Assembly: GCA_963752345.1 (NCBI GenBank)
Contig: CAVVYA010000017.1
Coordinates: forward strand, 248,001-312,000
Origin: CAVVYA01 sp963752345
Lineage (GTDB): Bacteria > Pseudomonadota > Alphaproteobacteria > SMXQ01
DNA: 64,000 bases
Direction of reading: 5' to 3'
Shown here: positions 58,275 through 64,000 of the stretch, one piece after another
Numbering within the stretch: the stretch's first letter is position 1
Layout: each line of letters starts with the position of its first letter
The notes under the pieces: generated by a model
Seen by the model: only the letters and a program-made list of their open reading frames with translations
Databases searched by the model: none
Told to the model about the DNA's origin: nothing
Made by a program: the position numbers and the translations under genes

Positions 58275-59394
58275 CGGGTCTCCGGCGGCGGCGCGAGGTC
58301 GAAATCCGGGCGGCACCGGCTGGTTCGGTCCGGTGAGCGCAAGAACTTTGAACAGGCTGCCCATTTCCGTCGGCGCAATCAACCGCTTGAATGCGGTGCC
58401 GACGGCGGCGGCCTGATCCGCGCGATTGCGCGCCAGGGCCGCCGCGCGCAGCCGCTCGGCGCGCGCCGCCATGCCGAGAGCGGCAAGAAACCGCCCTTGA
58501 TCCGCCGGGCCGTGGACCTGCGCCCCCGCGTCCCGTGCCGCCCCGCTCAGGGCCGCGAAATCGACATGGGCGGTGATATCCGCGCGGCCCGGCTCCGTCA
58601 GCGGGTCGTGACGCTGGTGGCCTTTGAGCGCCTGCAGTGAATCGCCTCCGGTGTGCCGCGCCGGCCCATAATCGATGAGCAGCGCCGCGCCGCCTTCCGA
58701 GGCGAGTCGCCCGGCGATGGCGCGAATGGTGGCGGCGCTCGTGGGCGATTCCTCCCAGACGGTACCGATCGGGGCATTGTGCAGGCTCGACGGCGGCACG
58801 ATGGCGGACGGCGCATCGGCCAGGACGAAACGGAACTTATCCTCGTTGTCATCCTCGAACGTGACGAGCCGTTCGCGCCAGCCCTCGGCCGTGACCTCGT
58901 ATTGATGGATCGGCAGCGCATCGAAGAATTCATTGGCGATGAGCAGCAGCGGCCCGGCTGGGCACCGTGGCGAACGCGTCGTGCCACGTGGCTTCGACGC
59001 CGAGCTTCGCCAGGGCTGCGCACTGCATCGCGCGCAGGGGTTCGCTGGTTTCGACCAGATGCAGGTCGATGGCCTGATGCAGGCCCGGCACGCCGCGGGT
59101 CGCGCGCAGCGCATCGCTCATCAGCGTGCCACGGCCGGGACCGAGCTCGACCAGGCGCAGGGGATTCGGGCGATCGATCTGCTGCCACACCACGGCCAGC
59201 CAAGCGCCGAGCATCTCGCCGAACATCTGGCTGATCTCCGGCGCCGTGGTGAAATCGCCGGCACTGCCGAGCGGATCGCGGGTCCGGTAATAGCCGAGAG
59301 TCGAATGGTGGAGCGCGGCTTCCATATAGCGCGCCAGGGTGATGGGACCGTGGCGCCGGATCTCGTCGCGCAGCGCCGCAGCCAGCTCGTTCAT
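58271..59394 (-). CDS. SAM-dependent methyltransferase, MidA/NDUFAF7 family (two frame breaks)
   Basis: MidA-type class I methyltransferase; the eukaryotic relative methylates an Arg of complex I subunit NDUFS2. Seen: IRRHGPITLARYMEAALHHSTLGYY, DFTTAPEISQMFGEMLGAWLAVVW, LVELGPGRGTLMSD (SAM motif I), then LLLIANEFFDALPIHQY in a second frame. The first break is at GGCT 58956-58959 (GGCGCT gives TVPSAGPLLLIANEF). The second, near the end, is at 58299-58302 (TCGA to TCGCGA gives GFRDLAPPPETR and a stop at 58271). Repaired length 375 aa. It overlaps both lgt and pgeF by 4 nt. Confidence 0.85.
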
Positions 59395-60218
59395 TGCCGC
59401 GCTGGAACGGGTTGCGCCGGCGAGGGAGGAGTGGAAAGCGCGTGCCAGATCAGCATCAGCCCCACGACTATCAGCGGCAGCGACAGCAATTGGCCCATGG
59501 TGACCCAACTGTAGAGGAAGCCGAGCTGCTGGTCGGGCTGGCGGAAAAATTCCACGGTGCCGCGCGCGATGCCGTAGCCGGTGAGGAAGGTGCCGGCGAT
59601 CAAGCCTGGACGCTGCGGCGCGCGGGTATAATGAGCCATGAACCACAGCAGCAGGAACAGCAGCAGTCCTTCCGCAAAGGCCTCGTAAAGCTGGCTCGGG
59701 TGGCGCGGGATCGGCCCGCCGTTGGGGAACACCATGGCCCACGGCACGTCGGCCGGACGACCGAACAGCTCGCCATTGATGAAATTGGCGATGCGGCCGA
59801 GCAGCAATCCGATCGGCACGGCGCAGCACAGGATGTCGCCGACGCGCAGGATCGACAGCTTGCGCAAGCGGCAGAACAGGATGAGCGCCAGGATCACGCC
59901 GACCAGCCCGCCGTGGAACGACATGCCGCCTTGCCACACGGCGAAGATCTGCAGCGGATGATTGAAGAAATACGATGGATTGTAAAACAGCACGTAGCCT
60001 AAGCGACCGCCGAGGATGACGCCGAGCGTCGCCCACAGCAGGAAATCATCGACGTCGCGTTCGCTCAGGACGCCGGGAATGCGGCGCGCCAGGTGAAGCA
60101 TATAGCGCCAGCCGAGGATCAGGCCGACCACATAGGCCAGCGCATACCAGCGGATCGCGAAGGGGCCGATCTCGATCAGAACCGGATCGATCGCGGGAAA
60201 GGGCAAGGCGAACATCAT
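59391..60218 (-). CDS. lgt: Prolipoprotein diacylglyceryl transferase
   Basis: 275-aa, seven-TM enzyme that adds diacylglycerol from phosphatidylglycerol to the lipobox Cys. Seen: IGPFAIRWYALAYVVGLILGWRY, LLWATLGVILGGRLGYVLFYN, GGMSFHGGLVGVIL with the catalytic-region His, GLLLGRIANFINGELFGR (Lgt signature), RHPSQLYEAFAEG and GTVEFFRQPD. ATG 60218 or 60215 (MM). It lies 22 nt after hldD and overlaps midA by ATGA. Confidence 0.96.
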   Translation of the reverse strand: MMFALPFPAIDPVLIEIGPFAIRWYALAYVVGLILGWRYMLHLARRIPGVLSERDVDDFLLWATLGVILGGRLGYVLFYNPSYFFNHPLQIFAVWQGGMSFHGGLVGVILALILFCRLRKLSILRVGDILCCAVPIGLLLGRIANFINGELFGRPADVPWAMVFPNGGPIPRHPSQLYEAFAEGLLLFLLLWFMAHYTRAPQRPGLIAGTFLTGYGIARGTVEFFRQPDQQLGFLYSWVTMGQLLSLPLIVVGLMLIWHALSTPPSPAQPVPARQ

Positions 60219-60240
60219 GCCGGGGCACCCGTCTGTTGCA

Positions 60241-61227
60241 TCAGCGATAAGGGTCGGCGGTGTGGAGGAAATCCTGCACGTAACGCGAGATGCCGTCTTC
60301 CAGCGCGGTGAACGGCTTGCGATAGCCGGCGTCGCGCAGACGCGCCATCTTGGCCTCGGTGAAATATTGGTACTTGGCGCGGATTTCTTCCGGCGTATCG
60401 ACGAACCGGATGTTCGGCTGCTCGCCGAGCGCGGCAAACACGGCCTTGGCCAAATCGGCGAAGCTGCGCGCCTGGCCGGTTCCCATGTTGAACAAACCAT
60501 TGACCTGTGGATTGTCATAGAGCCACAGCATCACGTCGACGCAATCGTCGACCCAGACGAAATCGCGCATCTGGCCGCCATCGGCGAATTTCGGATTGTG
60601 CGATTTGAACAGCACCGCCGGCTCGCCCGCCTTGGCGCGCGGATAGATCTGTACCGGAACGCTCTGCTGGGCGCCCTTGTGATATTCGTTTGGGCCATAG
60701 ACATTGAAGAATTTCAGTCCGGCCCATTGGCGCGGCCGCGGGCCGCCCGCTTCGACGATGTCGGCGACACGGCGGTCGAACAGATGCTTCGACCAGCCGT
60801 AACCGTTGAGCGGCTGCAGGCGCGCGAGCGCGGTGCTGGAGAATTCATCATCGAAGCCGGCCTGTCCGTCGCCGTAGGTCGCCGCCGACGAGGCATAGAT
60901 CAGGCGCGCATCGTGCGCGGCGCACCAGTGCCACAGTCCGAGCGGCAAGTTGAAGTTGGTGCGCGTCAGCAGATCGCCGTCGGTTTCCGTGGTGCTGGAA
61001 ATAGCACCCATATGGAAGATCGTGTCGATGCTGTCGGCGTTGTGTTCGAGAAAGTCGAACAGGTTCTCGGGCGGGACGATGGCCGCCAAGGCGCGTTTGG
61101 CGATATTGCGCCACTTGTCGCCGACTCCCAGCCAATCGCAGACCACGATTTCATCGGTTTTGCGGGCCTCGAGCGCCGCCGCGAGATTCGATCCTATGAA
61201 ACCGGCACCGCCGGTGATCACCAGCAT
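60241..61227 (-). CDS. hldD: ADP-L-glycero-D-manno-heptose 6-epimerase
   Basis: 328-aa extended SDR that makes the heptose precursor of the LPS inner core. Seen: VITGGAGFIGSNLAAALEAR with the NADP loop at 5-13, IFHMGAISSTTETDGDLLTRTNFNL, ASSAATYGDG with Ser 114, NGYGWSKHLFDR with Tyr 143 and Lys 147, FFNVYGPNEYHKG and MRDFVWVDDCVDVMLWL. Presence of HldD supports a Gram-negative LPS with heptose. First gene of the leftward hldD-lgt-midA-pgeF unit. Confidence 0.95.
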   Translation of the reverse strand: MLVITGGAGFIGSNLAAALEARKTDEIVVCDWLGVGDKWRNIAKRALAAIVPPENLFDFLEHNADSIDTIFHMGAISSTTETDGDLLTRTNFNLPLGLWHWCAAHDARLIYASSAATYGDGQAGFDDEFSSTALARLQPLNGYGWSKHLFDRRVADIVEAGGPRPRQWAGLKFFNVYGPNEYHKGAQQSVPVQIYPRAKAGEPAVLFKSHNPKFADGGQMRDFVWVDDCVDVMLWLYDNPQVNGLFNMGTGQARSFADLAKAVFAALGEQPNIRFVDTPEEIRAKYQYFTEAKMARLRDAGYRKPFTALEDGISRYVQDFLHTADPYR

Positions 61228-61412
61228 GGATAATCCTTAAAGGCCCTGCGTCCCGCTGCGTGCATCATGGTCCGCGCCTTTATAGGGCGCGTTCCCGGGC
61301 TCGGCAAGTTGGCGGGACAAGACACAGCGCGGCGGCAAATTCCGCGAGCGGGTTGCGGCAACGCACATCACTTCCCATAATGAGTCATCAGCATCATCCA
61401 TCGGAGGCTGCG

Positions 61413-61721
61413 ATGCAGACGAACAACAAGCTGCTCGACGATCTGGCAAGGGTTGCCTCCGGCGCCCTGGGCGTCGCCGCCGGCATGCGCGAAGAGGTCG
61501 AAACCGCTCTGCGCCAACGGTTCGCTCGCGTCATCGGCGATCTCGATCTGGTCAGCCGCGAGGAATTCGACGCGCTCAAGGCGATGGTGTCCAAGGCGCG
61601 CAGCGAAGAGGAAGCGCTGAAGCTGCGCATCGTGAAACTCGAAGGCGAGGTCGCGCAGCTGCTCGTCGGAACGACGCCCGACGGCACGCCGCTGAGCGAG
61701 CAATTGCCGCCGGCGGATTAA
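61413..61721 (+). CDS. UbiK-like accessory factor (BMFP domain)
   Basis: 102 aa from ATG 61413 with GGAGG 8 nt upstream. NKLLDDLARVASGALGVAAGMREEVETALRQ, then LVSREEFDALKAMVSKARSEEEALKLRIVKLEGEVAQL: an amphipathic helix followed by a C-terminal trimeric coiled coil. This is the BMFP/YqiC layout of UbiK, a ubiquinone-biosynthesis accessory protein. No TM segment. It is followed by a 201-nt gap before the YbjN gene. Confidence 0.85.
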   Translation: MQTNNKLLDDLARVASGALGVAAGMREEVETALRQRFARVIGDLDLVSREEFDALKAMVSKARSEEEALKLRIVKLEGEVAQLLVGTTPDGTPLSEQLPPAD

Positions 61722-61922
61722 GCCGCACTTATCCACAAAAACTTGGGGATTAGGCGAATGGGGCCTTGCGCCCCAACTCGCATTCTGGTTTCCTACCTCT
61801 AATTGTAGGTAAAGGCCATATGCCCACAAGATTTCGCTTATAAATGGCCGCGGGTCCGGTTTTTCGGAGCGTGTTCAGCACAGCGCTCCTCCCTGGCGCC
61901 GCTTACCGTAGGAGGTAGCCAC

Positions 61923-62426
61923 ATGTCACTTGCCGGCCTCGCGAGCGACGCTGCTGCCGATAATCCCATCGATCTCGTCGAACAGATCGTCTCCGCCAAC
62001 GAGTGGGTGTTCGAACGCGCCGGCGACGACGAGCTCGCCGTCGAGATCGCGGGTCGGTGGTGCGACTACCGGTTGTTCTTCGCCTGGCGCCAGGACGCCT
62101 CGGCGCTGCATTTCTCCTGCGCGTTCGATATGCGCGTGCCGAAGGCCAAGCGCCTGCCGGTCCATAGCCTGCTGGCCATGGTGAACGAGAAGATGTGGCT
62201 CGGCCATTTCGACCTGTGGTCGGAAGATGGATTGCCGATCTTCCGCCATGCCATGCTGCTGCGCGGCACGTCGGGCGCGACCACCGAACAGATCGAGGAC
62301 ATGGTCAATGTGGCGCTGAGCGAGAGCGAGCGGTTCTATCCGGCCTTCCAGTTCGTCATCTGGGGCGGCAAAGCCCCGGAAGATGCCGTCGCCGCGGCCC
62401 TCATCGACCCGGTCGGCGAGGCGTAA
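61923..62426 (+). CDS. YbjN domain protein
   Basis: 167 aa. PIDLVEQIVSANEWVFERAGDDELAVEIAGRWCDYRLFFAWRQD, ALHFSCAFDMRVPKAKRLPVHSLLAMVNEKMWLGHFDLW and IFRHAMLLRG match the YbjN fold (related to type III secretion chaperones, DUF1790). Its biochemical function is unknown. Strong RBS TAGGAGGTAG before ATG 61923. Upstream TACCT and AGGTA (about 61794-61811) form a small inverted repeat. It lies 16 nt before proC, a neighbour pair often seen in alphaproteobacteria. Confidence 0.85.
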   Translation: MSLAGLASDAAADNPIDLVEQIVSANEWVFERAGDDELAVEIAGRWCDYRLFFAWRQDASALHFSCAFDMRVPKAKRLPVHSLLAMVNEKMWLGHFDLWSEDGLPIFRHAMLLRGTSGATTEQIEDMVNVALSESERFYPAFQFVIWGGKAPEDAVAAALIDPVGEA

Positions 62427-62442
62427 TCCGCGCCTCGCTGCG

Positions 62443-63276
62443 ATGTCTTTCCCCGATAACACACGTCGCGGCCCCATTCTCTTGGTGGGTGGCGGCAAGA
62501 TGGGTGGCGCGCTCCTCGCCGGCTGGCTGAAGCACGGCGTTGCCCCGTCCGATATCATTGTCGTCGAGCCGGACCAGAAGGCCGGCGCCGAATTGCGCCA
62601 GCGCTATCAGGTCACGGTGCGCGATACCATGCCCGGCGGCCTCGAACTCCCACCGACCCTGGTGCTGTTCGCCGTCAAGCCGCAGGTCCTGCCCGCGGTC
62701 GTGCCTCCCTACGGGCGCTATGTCGGGCCGGCGACCGCCTTCCTCTCGATCGCGGCCGGCAAGACGATCGGCTTTTTCGAGCGCCATCTCGGTGCGGATG
62801 CCGCCATCATCCGTGCGATGCCCAATACCCCGGCGGCCGTCGGCCGCGGCATCACCGTGCTCTACGCCAACGGCGCGACCAGCGAAGAGCAAATGAGCTT
62901 CTGCGAAACGCTGATGAGTGCCGTCGGCGAGGTGCGCTGGGCGGTGGAAGAAGCGCAGTTCGATGCGGTCACCGCCGTGTCGGGCAGCGGTCCCGCCTAT
63001 GTGTTCCTGCTCATCGAGTGCCTGGCCGAAGCGGGCGTCGCCGCCGGATTGTCCGCCGACCTCGCGATGGATCTGGCGCGCGCCACCGTGGCCGGTTCCG
63101 GTGAGCTGGCGCATCAGACCGATGAGCCGGCCGAAACCTTGCGGCGCAATGTCACCAGTCCAGGCGGCACCACCGCGGCGGCGCTCGAGGTGCTGATGGG
63201 CGAAGACGGGCTGAAGGAATTGATGACCAAGGCCATTGCCGCCGCCGCCCGCCGCTCGAAGGAACTGGCGGAGTAG
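62443..63276 (+). CDS. proC: Pyrroline-5-carboxylate reductase
   Basis: 277 aa. It makes proline from pyrroline-5-carboxylate with NAD(P)H. Seen: ILLVGGGKMGGALLAGWLKHG (dinucleotide loop), LVLFAVKPQVLPAVVPPY, IIRAMPNTPAAVGRGITVLYAN, and the substrate-site block DAVTAVSGSGPAYVFLLIECLAEAGVAAGL with VTSPGGTTAAALEVL near the end. Start ATG 62443 (MSFPDN), 16 nt after the YbjN gene. It converges on rpoH with a 68-nt spacer. Confidence 0.95.
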   Translation: MSFPDNTRRGPILLVGGGKMGGALLAGWLKHGVAPSDIIVVEPDQKAGAELRQRYQVTVRDTMPGGLELPPTLVLFAVKPQVLPAVVPPYGRYVGPATAFLSIAAGKTIGFFERHLGADAAIIRAMPNTPAAVGRGITVLYANGATSEEQMSFCETLMSAVGEVRWAVEEAQFDAVTAVSGSGPAYVFLLIECLAEAGVAAGLSADLAMDLARATVAGSGELAHQTDEPAETLRRNVTSPGGTTAAALEVLMGEDGLKELMTKAIAAAARRSKELAE

Positions 63277-63344
63277 GAGTCGGGGAGAACCGGCACGCGT
63301 GGGGATACGTCCGGCGCGTGGCGAGTCGCGTCTGAGCCACAGCG

Positions 63345-64000
63345 TCAGATTCTGACGATACCTTGCTGCAGCAGCGGCGCCATGGCGTGGCGCAGCTTGG
63401 CGAGCGCTTGGCGTTCGAGTTGGCGCACGCGTTCCTTCGACAAATTCAATTCCCGCGCCACCGCTTCCAGCGTGGCACTCGCCTGGACGAGATAGCGGCG
63501 CCGGATGATGTGCAGTTCGCGCGGCGCAAGCCGGGCGCAGCCTGCGGCGATTGCCGCGGCGATCAGACGGCGCTCGCTGGCCGCGGCGAGCCGCTGCTCC
63601 GGATCGGGGCGCTCGTCGGCCAGATTTGCCACCGCGCCGCCCCGAGGATTGCCATCGGCATCGAACGCCGGCGCATCCAGCGACCGGTCGCGCGCGGCCA
63701 ATCGCCGCGCCACGATCAGAATGTCGGCCATACGAGTGCCCGAGCGGCGGGCGAAATCCGCGAGGCGCGTTTCGAGCGCGCCGGCGTCGCCCGACAGAAC
63801 CCGCTGCAGCGAGAAAAACAGCGACTTCTGTTTTGCCGTGGTGCCGACGCGCACGGTCGACCATGAACGCACGACATAATCCTGGATCGCCGCGCGGATC
63901 GACCACATGGCGTAGGTCGAGAGCCGGGCTTCCCGTTCCGGCCGAAACCGGCGCACCGCCAGGATCAGGCCGACGCTGCCTTCCTGCACGAGGTCCGCCA
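63345..64000 (-). CDS. rpoH: RNA polymerase heat-shock sigma factor RpoH (C-terminal part, partial)
   Basis: The window ends inside this gene; the last 218 codons or so are present. Region 2: DLVQEGSVGLILAVRRFRPEREARLSTYAMWSIRAAIQDYVVRSWSTVRVG (the polymerase-binding and -10-reading helices). It is followed by TTAKQKSLFFSLQRVL, the RpoH box. Region 4: RELHIIRRRYLVQASATLEAVARELNLSKERVRQLERQALAKLRHAM. This is a sigma-32 type protein, although it differs from the usual sequence at several points (YVVRSW for YILRSW, and a long Asp/Pro-rich linker), so it may be a second RpoH rather than the main one. Confidence 0.88.
   Translation of the reverse strand, partial: ADLVQEGSVGLILAVRRFRPEREARLSTYAMWSIRAAIQDYVVRSWSTVRVGTTAKQKSLFFSLQRVLSGDAGALETRLADFARRSGTRMADILIVARRLAARDRSLDAPAFDADGNPRGGAVANLADERPDPEQRLAAASERRLIAAAIAAGCARLAPRELHIIRRRYLVQASATLEAVARELNLSKERVRQLERQALAKLRHAMAPLLQQGIVRI

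Noticed and set aside
57483..59114. 543-aa open frame looking like a MidA-PgeF fusion
   Set aside because: The N-terminal 45 residues are out of frame for MidA, and the junction reads through only because of a CG-pair loss near 58300. Repair gives a midA stop overlapping the pgeF start.
61729..61737. Perfect DnaA-box sequence TTATCCACA
   Set aside because: A single copy with no cluster, no AT-rich unwinding region and no origin genes nearby; it is expected by chance.
1..64000. CRISPR arrays, insertion sequences, prophage or integrative-element ends
   Set aside because: No spaced direct repeats, transposase, integrase or terminal inverted repeats were found on reading both strands.

Overview
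This is a gene-dense, GC-rich chromosomal window that looks alphaproteobacterial. The evidence is a three-gene cytochrome bc1 operon with a Tat-type Rieske protein, an rplY-pth-ychF block, an lgt-midA-pgeF block, the DUF1285-nudL-DUF6111-cca string, a RibB with a degenerate RibA half, and an RpoH-type sigma factor. The species cannot be named from this sequence. I see no phage, insertion sequence, CRISPR array or RNA gene.

Layout. 1-1942: end of a hydantoinase/oxoprolinase operon (hyuA end, hyuB). 2090-5483: two lipid-linked-sugar glycosyltransferases and a VTT membrane protein. 5485-12949: queuosine genes queC, queF, tgt, queA and queG, interrupted by a saccharopine-dehydrogenase-like/DUF4166/DCC group and a small lipoprotein. 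13177-29235: a catabolic-looking region with a MarR regulator, two class II aldolases, a TauD dioxygenase, three TctC-like binding proteins with no permease, an SDR, flavin reductase, two alpha/beta hydrolases, a luciferase-like monooxygenase, RibB, a ThDP enzyme and an aldehyde dehydrogenase. 29317-36983: a DoxX protein and a moxR-DUF58-DUF4159-membrane protein operon. 37097-40686: DUF1285, nudL, DUF6111, cca and an SGNH hydrolase, joined by 4-nt overlaps. 40775-46026: secreted metalloprotease, hemF, trmL and petABC. 46094-50999: methylthioadenosine salvage (mtnP, mtnA) around a large secreted DUF6600 protein. 51246-61227: housekeeping genes, almost all leftward (ychF, pth, rplY, prs, pgeF, midA, lgt, hldD). 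61413-64000: UbiK-like, YbjN, proC and the end of rpoH.

The most striking sequence-wide signal is a set of about 17 frameshifts in 11 otherwise well-conserved genes, several of them housekeeping. All shift the frame in the same direction. Every one can be repaired by restoring a GC/CG dinucleotide (four bases once) to a short alternating CG tract, and the repaired proteins have normal family lengths. The simplest reading is a systematic base-calling or consensus error at CG tracts, so these genes are annotated as CDS with the break noted, not as pseudogenes. Real tract contraction is the alternative.

Functionally, the catabolic region suggests import and oxidative breakdown of a small organic acid or aromatic compound: a two-component flavin monooxygenase fed by a flavin reductase, C-C bond hydrolases, a ThDP-dependent lyase or decarboxylase, and an aldehyde dehydrogenase. 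The substrate cannot be told from the sequence.
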